45,356 nt of DNA. Origin: CAG-552 sp964516925 (GTDB lineage Bacteria; Bacillota; Clostridia; Christensenellales; Pumilibacteraceae). Of the stretch, positions 14,870 through 23,546 are shown piece by piece. The DNA lies in the NCBI GenBank assembly GCA_964516925.1, contig CAZEXL010000010.1, positions 1-45,356 on the forward strand. Direction: 5' to 3'. The translations under genes and the position numbers were made by a program. Within the stretch, counting starts at the first letter, position 1; each line of letters starts with the position of its first letter. The notes under the pieces were generated by a model. That model was not told where the DNA came from, searched no databases, and saw only the letters and a program-made list of their open reading frames with translations.

Positions 14870-16603
14870 TTATTCGTTTGAAATATCAGCCGCAACAGCC
14901 TCTTGAACTTTATTTAAAAGCGTTTCTTCGTCAAGCTGTCCGCTTCGCATAAACGATATTTTTCCGTCCTTGCCGATAATCACGGTGCACGGCAAAGTGC
15001 CGGTAACGAATCCGTAATTCACGCACGTAACGCCGACTTCGTTTTGAATATCGTCTTGCAAGAAGAAAACGTTACTCGACCAAAGAGTCCATTCGTGATT
15101 TTGAATGTATCTTGACGGTTCGTCGGTTATTTTTTCGTGCACGGCAAGCAGAACGACGTCGTCTTTATAGGAAGCCGCGACGGAAGCAAAGTGGGGCAGT
15201 TCCGCTACGCACGGTCCGCACCAGGTTGCCCAGAAGTTAAGTATAACAACTTTGCCGTTAAAGTCCGTATTGCTTACAGTTTCGTCAAGCAACTTGTAGC
15301 GCGAATTTTCATCGCCTCCTTCGTATCCGTACTTTTGAAGCGTAAACGAAGGAGCTATCGAGCCTACGCCGATTTCTTCGGTAGGCTTAACGTCGGGTTG
15401 TAAATTAAAGTATAATAAAGCCGTTATAAGTACCGCAATTGCAAGCGCCCACGCTGAAAATTCCACCCAGAACCTTTTGCCGCGTTTGCGTTTCGGGGTA
15501 GGAGCAATCGTTCGTTCTTCTTTACTAACGGTCGGCGTGTTTTGAACGTCGCTAAACGTCTCTTCCGTTGCCGTATTATTCGCGCTTTGCGCAACGTCGT
15601 TTACGGCGTTAAACGAAATAGGCTTAATTGCGTCGGGCGTTCCGTTTGCGTAAGCGGGCGCGCCCAAGCCGATATTTTTAAGGTCTACTTTTTCGGTGGG
15701 GACGGGTGTATCGATGTCGTTTTCTCTAACGAAGATTTTAGAGCCTTTCCAGCTTATTGCCTTAGCGGGGCAAACTTTTATGCATTCGCCGCAGCTTATG
15801 CATTCGTGGTCGCCTACGCGGTGCACGTCCATTTTGCAATGTTGAATGCAAAGTCCGCAGTCGGTGCATTTGTTGTGATCGAGTTTTACGCCGATAAGCG
15901 AGAAGCCGTTAAAGAAGCCGTATATCGCGCCAAGCGGGCAAAGGAAGCGGCAGAACGGACGATACAAAAAGACGCTTGCCACAACGATTACCGTAAGCAC
16001 GCAAAATTTCCACGTGAAGATAGGTCCTAGCATATCCAAAAGATTCGTTGCGCCGCTTTGATTGTTGGGATTAAGCAACAAGCCCAACCCGCCCTCGAAC
16101 GTGCCTGCCGGGCATATGTACTTACAAAATCCGGGCACGGCTGCGCCTTGAAGCGAATACATAATAGGCAGCCCTACAACCAACGTTACAAGCAAAAGAT
16201 ACTTAAAGTACGAAAGAACTCTGGTGTAATTGCTTTTGCCGAGCTTAGGCGTTTTAATTTTGTGCAACAATTCCTGACCTAGTCCTATCGGGCAGAAGAA
16301 ACCGCATATCGTACGCCCCAAAATAAGTCCGAACAAAGCGATTATGCCGAACATATAGTAGGCGGTAGTAGTGCTAGATGCGTTAAGCGCGTTTTGCAAC
16401 GCTCCCAGCGGACAAGCCGCAACCGCGCCGGGGCAAGAATAACAATTCATGCCGGGCGTGCATACGTATTTGGAAACGCCCTTGTAGATGGTTCCGTTTA
16501 TATATCCTTTAGAGTTTGCGTTGTACAGCAAAAACGTGTACAGCTGAATAATTCTGCGCCTTGTGGGCAAGTGATTTACAATCCAAGTTTTTATTTTATT
16601 CAT
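14870..16603 (-). CDS. Membrane polyferredoxin fused to an extracytoplasmic thioredoxin domain
   Basis: The 577-residue protein has an N-terminal NapH/NosR-like membrane domain with several cysteine motifs beside helices (CYSCPG, CGFFCPIG, CKYICPAG, CRFLCPLG). Two 4Fe-4S ferredoxin motifs follow (CTDCGLCIQHC and CISCGECIKVCP, about residues 244-280), then a low-complexity linker, another transmembrane helix (about 375-398) and a TlpA/ResA-like thioredoxin domain with WCGPC (about 460-464). The arrangement suggests electrons pass from the cytoplasm through Fe-S clusters to a dithiol outside the membrane, doing a job like that of CcdA or DsbD (inference). It begins 3 bases after the stop of the upstream 7-TM gene and has no clear ribosome binding site, so it is probably translationally coupled. 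Its stop abuts 3'-UTR cassette copy C. Confidence 0.88.
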   Translation of the reverse strand: MNKIKTWIVNHLPTRRRIIQLYTFLLYNANSKGYINGTIYKGVSKYVCTPGMNCYSCPGAVAACPLGALQNALNASSTTTAYYMFGIIALFGLILGRTICGFFCPIGLGQELLHKIKTPKLGKSNYTRVLSYFKYLLLVTLVVGLPIMYSLQGAAVPGFCKYICPAGTFEGGLGLLLNPNNQSGATNLLDMLGPIFTWKFCVLTVIVVASVFLYRPFCRFLCPLGAIYGFFNGFSLIGVKLDHNKCTDCGLCIQHCKMDVHRVGDHECISCGECIKVCPAKAISWKGSKIFVRENDIDTPVPTEKVDLKNIGLGAPAYANGTPDAIKPISFNAVNDVAQSANNTATEETFSDVQNTPTVSKEERTIAPTPKRKRGKRFWVEFSAWALAIAVLITALLYFNLQPDVKPTEEIGVGSIAPSFTLQKYGYEGGDENSRYKLLDETVSNTDFNGKVVILNFWATWCGPCVAELPHFASVAASYKDDVVLLAVHEKITDEPSRYIQNHEWTLWSSNVFFLQDDIQNEVGVTCVNYGFVTGTLPCTVIIGKDGKISFMRSGQLDEETLLNKVQEAVAADISNE

Positions 16604-16606
16604 AGT

Positions 16607-17620
16607 CTAACCCAACCCTATGCATTCGGTGCAAATAGCGATCGCTTTGGTAAGCACGTCGTTTGCGCCTCCGTTGGTAATGCCTACGATAATAAAGGCG
16701 ATCGCAAGCGAACCTACGGCAATTCTCGTACAAAGCACGATAATTTTATCGGCTTTTTCCGGAACGTATTTTTTAACGACTTTGGCGGTAACTATGCCGA
16801 CTATTACGAGCGCAAGAATAAGAAAAGCCGTTATAATAAAGGTAATGGCGTTCGTTTTCGCGTTTTCCATGTTAAGCAAGCTGTGAACCAGTCCCGGCGC
16901 AATTACGTACAAAACTACGGCAAGTAGCGTAAGAGCGGCAAGCGTAACCGTTGCTGCAATCGTAAGCTTTTTTGTAGGTTCGACTTTTTTTGCCGTTTTT
17001 CTGTCGCCGACCGCAATGGCTTTTTTTACCCAAGCAATCTCTTTTTTGGTGATAACTCCGTCGATTGCCACCGCTACAATGCTGGCTACCGCGCCGCCTC
17101 CTACGAAGAAAATTACGTTGCGAACCAGCGTAAGCATATCTTCCAAAAAGTTCGAAGGCGAAAAATGCGACGGATCGTATACGTAAAACAGTATAACCAA
17201 AAAGCAAGCAGACAAAGCGGAAAGCGCAATCGTCCAAACGATTAATCGGCTTTGTCGAAGTTTTTCAACGTTGTTTTTTGCCACGATAAAATCTTCCGAT
17301 TGTCCCTCGGCGGGCATTTTGGACGATAAAAGGGCAAGAGTCCTTTTGCTGTCTAGGCGATTGGTTTTTTTGCCGGCAAGCGGATAAACGACGGACAAAA
17401 CGAAGCCCGCAATAATTGCCGCAATCCACGTAAACAAAAATATAAGCGGTACCGTAAGGTGTTCGGTTATCGTCGCTACCGAGTAAATAACCTCCGCGCC
17501 TTGTTCTTTGCCCGTGTAATATATGTCGGCGATCGTCGTTATAAAAACGATACCGACGGCGACAGTAAGCACGGAAAGAAAAATTCCGTAATACAGTCGA
17601 ATTTTTTCGGACTTATTCAA
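16607..17620 (-). CDS. Seven-helix membrane protein with C-terminal CxxC tail (CD1871A-like)
   Basis: The 337-residue protein has about seven transmembrane helices and basic cytoplasmic loops. It ends GGANDVLTKAIAICTECIGLG, which resembles the tiny clostridial CD1871A family of CxxC proteins; here that motif is the tail of a much larger protein. An ATG at 17645-17647 is in frame, but AGGAGG (plus 17627-17632) lies 6 bases before a TTG at 17618-17620, so the TTG start is chosen. It is the first gene of a two-gene operon with the polyferredoxin-thioredoxin fusion, under a strong promoter. The C-terminal dithiol is a plausible partner of that redox protein (inference from context). The rest of the protein is not recognised. 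Confidence 0.75.
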   Translation of the reverse strand: MNKSEKIRLYYGIFLSVLTVAVGIVFITTIADIYYTGKEQGAEVIYSVATITEHLTVPLIFLFTWIAAIIAGFVLSVVYPLAGKKTNRLDSKRTLALLSSKMPAEGQSEDFIVAKNNVEKLRQSRLIVWTIALSALSACFLVILFYVYDPSHFSPSNFLEDMLTLVRNVIFFVGGGAVASIVAVAIDGVITKKEIAWVKKAIAVGDRKTAKKVEPTKKLTIAATVTLAALTLLAVVLYVIAPGLVHSLLNMENAKTNAITFIITAFLILALVIVGIVTAKVVKKYVPEKADKIIVLCTRIAVGSLAIAFIIVGITNGGANDVLTKAIAICTECIGLG

Positions 17621-17650
17621 AGCAAACCTCCTAAAGTTATAAGTCATAGT

Positions 17651-17680
17651 ATTATACCATAACTAGCGAAGGCTTGTCAA
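17651..17680 (-). promoter_or_regulatory. Promoter of the membrane redox operon
   Basis: On the minus strand TTGACA (plus 17675-17680), an 18-base spacer and TATAAT (plus 17651-17656). Confidence 0.87.
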
Positions 17681-17727
17681 TACCTTTTAAAAAAAATACG
17701 ACAAAATGTCAATAAATCGAAGTTGAA

Positions 17728-17762
17728 AAAACCGCCGTCCGTGCAAGCGGACAACGGTTTTG
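17728..17762 (-). terminator. Terminator of the uppP-tspO operon
   Basis: On the minus strand AAAACCGTTGTCCGC pairs with GGACGGCGGTTTTTT around a short loop, with G-U pairs, followed by a T-run. Confidence 0.82.
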
Positions 17763-17772
17763 AGTTTTTTGT

Positions 17773-18276
17773 TTATGCGTTAAGCGTAATTATCATAAGC
17801 GTTTGATAAGATGCGAAAAACAGCCATAGCCAGTACGGAATAAGCATAACCGCACTTAGCGGCCTAACGAAGAAGCAAAGCGACGTAAGCGACGAAGTAG
17901 CGGCGGTCATTGCAACGTTTATTACGAACGCTATCGAAAAATCGACGTTAAAAAAGATAAACGGCCAAAGTAAGTTAAGCGCGAATTGAACGCCCCACAT
18001 TATTAAAGCCGCCGTTTTTATCTTTTGTTCGACGGAATTTTTCGGAACGTAAGAAACGACCAGGTACAGCGACCAACCGATCATAACGTAAAGAATCGTC
18101 CAAACGATACTGTACGTTTGTTCGGGCAGAGCAAACGACGGCATGTTTATTCCGTCGTATCCGTTTGTGGCGCCGCTGCAATATCCGGCAAGCGAGCCGA
18201 CGGCAAGAGTAAGAAGAACGCACAACAGCCACGTCCAAAAGCCGTTAGTTTTTCTTTCAGTAAGTTCGTTTTGCAT
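17773..18276 (-). CDS. tspO: TspO/MBR family membrane protein
   Basis: The 167-residue protein has five transmembrane helices, the tryptophan-rich sensory protein/benzodiazepine-receptor family that binds porphyrins and cholesterol-like ligands. Family marks seen: GSLAGYCSG in helix 1, LPEQTYSIVWTILYVMIGWS (helix 2), ALIMWGVQFALNLLWPFIFF (helix 3) and the closing PYWLWLFFASYQTLMIITLN. Length is typical (150-170). It lies 35 bases downstream of uppP and probably shares its transcript. No strong ribosome binding site precedes ATG 18276, so the start could be off by a few codons. Its role in anaerobic Bacillota is unclear. Confidence 0.9.
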   Translation of the reverse strand: MQNELTERKTNGFWTWLLCVLLTLAVGSLAGYCSGATNGYDGINMPSFALPEQTYSIVWTILYVMIGWSLYLVVSYVPKNSVEQKIKTAALIMWGVQFALNLLWPFIFFNVDFSIAFVINVAMTAATSSLTSLCFFVRPLSAVMLIPYWLWLFFASYQTLMIITLNA

Positions 18277-18311
18277 ATGCGTAGTATGGCTTAAAAAAAG
18301 AATATTATTCG

Positions 18312-19061
18312 CTAGAAAAGATTAAGTGCCAGGTCGTTTATAATCAAAAACGTCGATAGGGCAATAAGATACAGTGCAAAATAATCGTACGTTTTTGCAG
18401 AAAGCTTAAACATAAGTTTAACGGCAACCAGTCCGCTTATCAACGCCGAAACGAATCCGCAAACGAACGGCAAAATGTCTATAGGGCTCAATCCTTCTGT
18501 TATAAAATCGACGGCAGCCGAACCTATGATTATGGGAATTGACAAAAGGAAGGAAAAACTTACCGACCGTTCTCGGTCCGCACCCAAAGCTAGGGCAGCG
18601 GAAACGGTTGCTCCGCTACGAGAAATACCAGGCATAACGGCAAGCCCCTGTGCGCAACCTATAACAGCGGCTTGAAAAAAGCCTATTTCGGTGTTTTTCG
18701 GCTTAAAAAAACCGCTTACAAGCAATACGGCGGCAGTAAGCAGAAAACAGAAAATAAGATATTTTCCGTCCATCGACTCGTTTATAAATCCGTAAAGCGC
18801 GAAGATTACGATAAGCGAGCACAGCGACGCAACGGCTAGTTTCAAGATTTCTTTTAGCGAACGCACGGTCGACAAAACTTTTTTTCGCATTATTATTAAA
18901 ACCGCCAAAAGCGTGGCAACGTGCAACGCTAGCGTAAAACTAACATTAAAGCTAACGCCCATAATGCGGCTTAAAAGCAAGATATGCCCGCTGGATGAAA
19001 TGGGCAAAAACTCGGTAAGCCCCTGTAAAATTCCGATTATTATTGCTTGCCAAACCTTCAT
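18312..19061 (-). CDS. uppP: Undecaprenyl-diphosphate phosphatase (BacA type)
   Basis: It dephosphorylates undecaprenyl pyrophosphate at the membrane to recycle the lipid carrier for peptidoglycan, and confers bacitracin tolerance. The polytopic 249-residue protein has both signature motifs: EFLPISSSGH (about residues 17-26) and PGISRSGATVSAAL (about 150-163). The frame is open to 19109, but MKVWQAIIIGILQGLTEF at 19061 gives the normal N-terminus; the upstream codons are Arg-rich and atypical. No clear Shine-Dalgarno is seen for any start. A possible minus-strand promoter (TTGTTG, 18 bases, CATAAT) lies near 19090-19120. Confidence 0.92.
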   Translation of the reverse strand: MKVWQAIIIGILQGLTEFLPISSSGHILLLSRIMGVSFNVSFTLALHVATLLAVLIIMRKKVLSTVRSLKEILKLAVASLCSLIVIFALYGFINESMDGKYLIFCFLLTAAVLLVSGFFKPKNTEIGFFQAAVIGCAQGLAVMPGISRSGATVSAALALGADRERSVSFSFLLSIPIIIGSAAVDFITEGLSPIDILPFVCGFVSALISGLVAVKLMFKLSAKTYDYFALYLIALSTFLIINDLALNLF

Positions 19062-19154
19062 ATTTTTACGTATATGCCGCAAAAAACGCATTATGCGGCG
19101 AAGCGGCAAGAAGCAACAAATTTTTGCGAGTTATGATAATGATTGATTATTTAC

Positions 19155-19183
19155 TTGCGTATTTTAGGACGTTTTGGTATAAT
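19155..19183 (+). promoter_or_regulatory. Promoter of the pur operon
   Basis: TTGCGT (19155-19160), a 17-base spacer and TATAAT (19178-19183) with a TGG extended -10 (19175-19177). Transcription should start near 19190, right at the base of the first leader hairpin. Confidence 0.8.
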
Positions 19184-19188
19184 GTAAA

Positions 19189-19232
19189 CGAGGAAACTTT
19201 TCGTAAGTTTTCACTCGACGTAATTGCGTCGA
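19189..19232 (+). promoter_or_regulatory. Structured leader of the pur operon
   Basis: Two hairpins compete for the same bases. The first has CGAG (19189-19192) with CTCG (19214-19217) and inner AAACTT/AAGTTT (19194-19199/19205-19210). The second has TCGACG (19215-19220) with CGTCGA (19227-19232). They share 19215-19217. There is no purine-riboswitch core and no T-run, so a classical attenuator is not supported. A regulatory role is speculative. Confidence 0.35.
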
Positions 19233-19264
19233 AGCAAATTACAACACGCTACTAGGAGAATTTT

Positions 19265-19747
19265 ATGGCAACCGTAGAAATTATTATGGGCAGCAAAAGC
19301 GATTTGGACGTCGCGTTGCCTGCCGTAAACGTACTTAAGGAATTCGGGGTAAGTTCGTCGGTAAAGGTAATGAGCGCGCATCGTACGCCTAAGGAAGTTA
19401 CCGAGTTTGCCTCCGGCGCCAAGAAAAACGGCGTAAAGGTTATTATTGCAGTTGCGGGCAAAGCGGCTCATCTTGCCGGATTCATTGCGGCAAACACGAC
19501 CTTGCCGGTTATAGGTTTACCCGTAAAAAGTTCTTTTATGGACGGCATGGACAGCTTGCTTTCTACCGTTCAAATGCCTAACGGCGTGCCCGTTGCCACC
19601 GTTGCGATAAACGGCGGACAAAACGCAGGATTGCTAGCCGTTCAAATGCTCGCGCTTTCCGATTGCGAGCTTGACGCAAAGCTCGAAGCGTACAAACAAA
19701 AAATGCGCTCGGACGTTGTAAAAACAAACGAAGAAATCAATTTATAA
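19265..19747 (+). CDS. purE: N5-carboxyaminoimidazole ribonucleotide mutase (PurE)
   Basis: It makes carboxyaminoimidazole ribonucleotide (CAIR) in de novo purine synthesis. The 160-residue protein has the active-site motifs MGSKSDLDV, MSAHRTPKEV and AGKAAHLAGFIAANTTLP, and LLSTVQMPNGVPVATVAI. These resemble class I PurE, which uses N5-CAIR made by PurK, but no purK is present in this operon. AGGAGA precedes ATG 19265. It is the first gene of an eight-gene purine operon; the gap to purC is about 58 bases. Confidence 0.95.
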   Translation: MATVEIIMGSKSDLDVALPAVNVLKEFGVSSSVKVMSAHRTPKEVTEFASGAKKNGVKVIIAVAGKAAHLAGFIAANTTLPVIGLPVKSSFMDGMDSLLSTVQMPNGVPVATVAINGGQNAGLLAVQMLALSDCELDAKLEAYKQKMRSDVVKTNEEINL

Positions 19748-19805
19748 TCGCTCAATTCGCTTTATATCAGCGTAAAAATAATTTTAGCTTTAAGAGGTGT
19801 TAATT

Positions 19806-20519
19806 ATGGAAAAGAAAGAATTGCTCTACGAGGGCAAGGCAAAAAAAGTGTTTTTAACCGAAGATCCCGACGTGGTTATCGTAAGCTACAAGGACGACGC
19901 GACTGCGTTTAACGGTCTTAAAAAAGGACAAATAGCGGGAAAGGGCATAGTAAACAACAGATGTTCTAACCATATGTTCGGATTGCTCGAAAAAGAGGGC
20001 ATAAAAACGCACCTTATTAAGGAACTCAGCAATACCGAAACGGCTGTAAAAAAAGTTCAGATAGTTCCGCTCGAGGTTATCGTTCGCAACATAGCAGCCG
20101 GAAGTCTTGCAAAAAGGCTCGGTATGGCTGAAGGCACTCCGCTTAAGAGCACGGTGCTTGAATTCTGCTATAAGGACGACGCGTTGGGCGATCCGCTTAT
20201 AAACGATTATCACGCGCTTGCGCTTGGCGTGGCTACGCAAGAAGAGCTTGAAACGATAAAGAAGTACGCGCTTAAAATAAACGACATTATGCGCGAGTAC
20301 TTTAAAAAGCTTAATATCGATCTCGTGGACTTTAAAATCGAATTCGGAAGATTTAAGGGCGAGATTTTGCTTGCCGACGAAATTTCTCCCGATACGTGCA
20401 GATTCTGGGATACTGTTACCAAAGAAAAACTCGACAAGGACAGATTCCGTCGCGACCTTGGCGGAGTAGAAGACGCATACCAAGAAATACTTAAAAGAAT
20501 GATGGGAGACAAAGCATGA
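19806..20519 (+). CDS. purC: SAICAR synthetase
   Basis: It joins CAIR with aspartate using ATP to give SAICAR, cytoplasmic. The 237-residue product begins LLYEGKAKKVF (ATP-binding) and contains PLEVIVRNIAAGSL, KIEFGRFKG and the signature LADEISPDTCRFWD. AAGAGGTG at 19792-19799 places the start at ATG 19806; a GTG at 19797 is inside the ribosome binding site. The TGA stop overlaps the purF ATG (ATGA). Length equals the bacterial norm. Confidence 0.96.
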   Translation: MEKKELLYEGKAKKVFLTEDPDVVIVSYKDDATAFNGLKKGQIAGKGIVNNRCSNHMFGLLEKEGIKTHLIKELSNTETAVKKVQIVPLEVIVRNIAAGSLAKRLGMAEGTPLKSTVLEFCYKDDALGDPLINDYHALALGVATQEELETIKKYALKINDIMREYFKKLNIDLVDFKIEFGRFKGEILLADEISPDTCRFWDTVTKEKLDKDRFRRDLGGVEDAYQEILKRMMGDKA

Positions 20520-21940
20520 ACAGCATAGTCGTACCGGTAAAAAAGCTCAATGAAGAATGCGGCATAATCGGCATAAAATCTACGCAAAAAAAGTCGCTTG
20601 CTCACGACGTTTACTTCGGGCTTTTCGCTTTGCAACATCGCGGACAGGAAAGCGCGGGCATTGCGGTTACGTACGATACCCGAAAGGTTTATTACTATAA
20701 AAAGATGGGGCTTGTAAACGACGTTTTCGACGAAGACGTGCTTAACGGTTTTCCGCAAGGCGACATTGCGATAGGTCACGTTCGTTATTCCACTACCGGG
20801 TCCAGCAACGTGGTAAACGCTCAGCCCGTGGTGTTCTACGGCAGATACGGTCGTATGGCGGTTGCGCACAACGGTAACATTGTAAACTGCGACAGCATAA
20901 AAAGCAGAATGATGAAAAAGGGACACGTTTTCCAAAGCTCTATCGACAGTGAAGTTATAGGCGCGCTTATAAATTTGTACGCTGAAGAAGATATACTTCA
21001 GGGCGTTATTAAAGCTTGCGGCGAGCTTGAAGGCGCGTATTCGTTCGTGGTTATGGCAGACGACAAACTGATTGCCGTGCGCGACCGCTACGGACTTAAG
21101 CCGCTTGCGCTAGGTAGACGCGGCGACGATTATATATTTTCAAGCGAAACGTGCGCGCTAGACGCAATGGGTGCCGAATTTATTCGCGACGTTAAGCCGG
21201 GCGAAATAGTAATAGTCGACAACAAAAATCGACTGTCCAGTTGGTTCTTGCCAAACGTAAAGCGCAATTCGTGCGTGTTCGAGTACGTGTATTTGGCTCG
21301 TAGCGACTCCGAAATGGACGGCAGATACGTTTACGATATGCGTTACGATTGCGGTAAATATCTTGCCGAACTGTTCAAAATAGATGCGGACGTAGTTGCC
21401 GGAGTTCCCGACTCGGCAGTCGTAGCGGCAAGAGGATACGCCGAAACGTCAGGGCTTCCGCTTGTGGACGCGCTCAGCAAAAACAGATACGTGGGCAGAA
21501 CGTTCATTCAGCCGTCGCAATCGCTTCGCGAAAAGGGCGTGCGCGTAAAACTTAACGCCATAAAAAACAACATTAAAGGCAAAAGACTTATCCTTATCGA
21601 CGATTCTATAGTACGCGGTACGACGTCCAAAAAGATCGTTACGCTTTTGCGTGAATGCGGCGCGAAGGAAGTCCATATGCTTATAGCTTCGCCGGTGGTA
21701 AAGCATCCGTGTTACTTCGGCGTGGACATCGATTCTAAGGAAAAGCTTATAGGCAACGGAAAGTCGGAAGAAGAAATTTGCAAGATTATAGGCGCGGACA
21801 GTTTGCATTATTTGCCCATCGAGTACTTAATAAAGGCTTGCAAGGGGAATAAATGCGATTATTGCGCTGCTTGTTTCGACGGCGAATATCCCATCGACGT
21901 CGACAAATACAACTGCGGAAAATTCATTTTGGAGGTTTAG
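20516..21940 (+). CDS. purF: Amidophosphoribosyltransferase
   Basis: It commits PRPP to purine synthesis by transferring glutamine amide nitrogen. The 474-residue protein has a propeptide of about 14 residues ahead of the catalytic cysteine (KLNEE|CGIIG), the Ntn glutaminase core ALQHRGQESAGIAV, and the PRPP site LILIDDSIVRGTT (about residue 360). Cysteines matching the structural 4Fe-4S cluster of the Bacillus-type enzyme are visible: RNSCVFEYVYLA, KHPCYFG and CDYCAACFDG. It is therefore the cleaved, iron-sulfur class, oxygen sensitive in Bacillus. Its start overlaps purC by 4 bases and its stop is 5 bases before purM. Confidence 0.96.
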   Translation: MNSIVVPVKKLNEECGIIGIKSTQKKSLAHDVYFGLFALQHRGQESAGIAVTYDTRKVYYYKKMGLVNDVFDEDVLNGFPQGDIAIGHVRYSTTGSSNVVNAQPVVFYGRYGRMAVAHNGNIVNCDSIKSRMMKKGHVFQSSIDSEVIGALINLYAEEDILQGVIKACGELEGAYSFVVMADDKLIAVRDRYGLKPLALGRRGDDYIFSSETCALDAMGAEFIRDVKPGEIVIVDNKNRLSSWFLPNVKRNSCVFEYVYLARSDSEMDGRYVYDMRYDCGKYLAELFKIDADVVAGVPDSAVVAARGYAETSGLPLVDALSKNRYVGRTFIQPSQSLREKGVRVKLNAIKNNIKGKRLILIDDSIVRGTTSKKIVTLLRECGAKEVHMLIASPVVKHPCYFGVDIDSKEKLIGNGKSEEEICKIIGADSLHYLPIEYLIKACKGNKCDYCAACFDGEYPIDVDKYNCGKFILEV

Positions 21941-21945
21941 ACCAA

Positions 21946-22962
21946 ATGGCAATAGATTACAAAAGCGCCGGCGTGGACGTAGAACGCGGCTACGAAGCGG
22001 TTAAACTCATGAAAAAGTACGTTAAGGAAACGTACGACGGCAACGTTTTGGGCGATCTCGGTTCGTTCGGCGGATTATATGCGCTGGGTGAAGGCGACGA
22101 CGCCGACGTTTTGGTTGCCGGTACCGACGGCGTAGGTACGAAGCTTAAATATGCGTTCGTGCTCGACAAGCACGACACGGTAGGCATAGATTGCGTTGCC
22201 ATGTGCGTAAACGATATAGTTTGTCAGGGCGCAAAACCGTTGATCTTTTTGGATTACGTAGCGCTCGGAAAGCTCGTTCCGACGAAGGTAGCCGATATCG
22301 TAAAGGGTGTTTCGGAGGGCTGCAAGCAAGCGGGTTGCGCGCTTATAGGCGGCGAAACGGCGGAAATGCCCGGCTTTTACGACGGCGACGACTACGATAT
22401 GGCAGGATTTTCGGTAGGCATTGCAAAGAAAAGCGAAATTATTACCGGAAGCGAAATTAAAGAGGGCGACAAGCTTATAGGTTTGCGTTCGTCCGGCGTA
22501 CACAGCAACGGTTATTCGCTCGTTCGTCAGCTGTTTAAGCCCGAAAAAGAAAGTTTGCTTGCTTACGACGAAGAGCTGGGTTGCTCGCCCGCCGAAGCGC
22601 TGCTTAAGCCTACGCGCATATACGTAAAAACGGCGCTTGCGCTTATGAAGCAGGTAAAGGTGCTTGGTATGGCGCACATCACGGGCGGCGGCTTTATCGA
22701 AAACATTCCCAGAATTTTACCCGAAGGACTGGCTGCAAAAATCGACAGAAACTCGTACGAGCTTCCTAGGCTGTTTAAGGCGCTTCAACGCAAGGCGGGC
22801 ATAAGCGATCAAAAGATGTACAACACCTTTAACATGGGAATCGGACTGGTTATTTGCGTAAGAAAAGAAGAAGAAGAAAAAGCGTTGGCATTCCTTAAAA
22901 CCTTAGGCGAAGATCCCGTTCGTTTGGGCGAAGTGGTAAAAGGCAACGGAGTAATTCTATGA
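21946..22962 (+). CDS. purM: AIR synthetase
   Basis: It cyclises formylglycinamidine ribonucleotide to aminoimidazole ribonucleotide with ATP. The 338-residue protein starts MAIDYKSAGVDVERGYEAV and contains AGTDGVGTKLK, DCVAMCVNDIVCQGAKPL, LIGGETAEMPGFY and HITGGGFIENIPR. The frame is open upstream into purF, but GGAGGT at 21931-21936 fixes ATG 21946. Its stop overlaps the purN ATG. Length matches the family (about 340). Confidence 0.96.
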   Translation: MAIDYKSAGVDVERGYEAVKLMKKYVKETYDGNVLGDLGSFGGLYALGEGDDADVLVAGTDGVGTKLKYAFVLDKHDTVGIDCVAMCVNDIVCQGAKPLIFLDYVALGKLVPTKVADIVKGVSEGCKQAGCALIGGETAEMPGFYDGDDYDMAGFSVGIAKKSEIITGSEIKEGDKLIGLRSSGVHSNGYSLVRQLFKPEKESLLAYDEELGCSPAEALLKPTRIYVKTALALMKQVKVLGMAHITGGGFIENIPRILPEGLAAKIDRNSYELPRLFKALQRKAGISDQKMYNTFNMGIGLVICVRKEEEEKALAFLKTLGEDPVRLGEVVKGNGVIL

Positions 22963-23546
22963 ACATAGCCGTATTTGCCTCGGGCGGCGGCACCGATTTT
23001 CAGTCGATAATCGACGGAACGGAAAGCGGCTTGATAGACGCCAGAATAAGCGTGCTTATAGCAAGCAAACCGAACGTTTACGCAATCGAGCGAGCAAAAC
23101 GACACGGAATCGAAAGCAAGGTGTTTTGCAAAAAAGATTACGAAAGCGGCGAAAAAATGTTTGATGAAATAATCGAGCTGCTAAAAAGCAAAAACGTCGA
23201 TTTAATCGTGCTAGCGGGATACCTTACCATACTTACCGAGAACATAGTAAAGGCGTACGAAAACAGAATAATCAATATTCATCCGTCGCTTTTGCCTAAG
23301 TTCGGCGGCGTAGGTATGTACGGAATAAAAGTTCACGAAGCGGTTATCGCTTCGGGCGAAAAAGAGTCGGGCTGTACCGTTCACTACGTGGACGGCGGAG
23401 CGGACACGGGCAAGATAATAGCGCAGGCAAAGGTGAGCGTTGAAAGCAACGATACTCCCGAAAGTCTGCAAAAAAAAGTATTAGAGCAAGAACATATATT
23501 ACTGCCGCAAGTAGTGGCAAAATTAGTTAAGGAGATACAACGATGA
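22959..23546 (+). CDS. purN: GAR formyltransferase
   Basis: It transfers a formyl group from 10-formyl-tetrahydrofolate to glycinamide ribonucleotide. The 195-residue protein has ASGGGTDFQSII at the N-terminus, catalytic RIINIHPSLLPKFGG (Asn and His, about residues 106-120) and GCTVHYVDGGADTGKII with the essential Asp. ATGA overlaps couple it to purM before and purH after. Confidence 0.95.
   Translation: MNIAVFASGGGTDFQSIIDGTESGLIDARISVLIASKPNVYAIERAKRHGIESKVFCKKDYESGEKMFDEIIELLKSKNVDLIVLAGYLTILTENIVKAYENRIINIHPSLLPKFGGVGMYGIKVHEAVIASGEKESGCTVHYVDGGADTGKIIAQAKVSVESNDTPESLQKKVLEQEHILLPQVVAKLVKEIQR

Noticed and set aside
19110..19264. Purine riboswitch upstream of purE
   Set aside because: The conserved purine-riboswitch core and pairing pattern are not present; only two small competing hairpins are seen.
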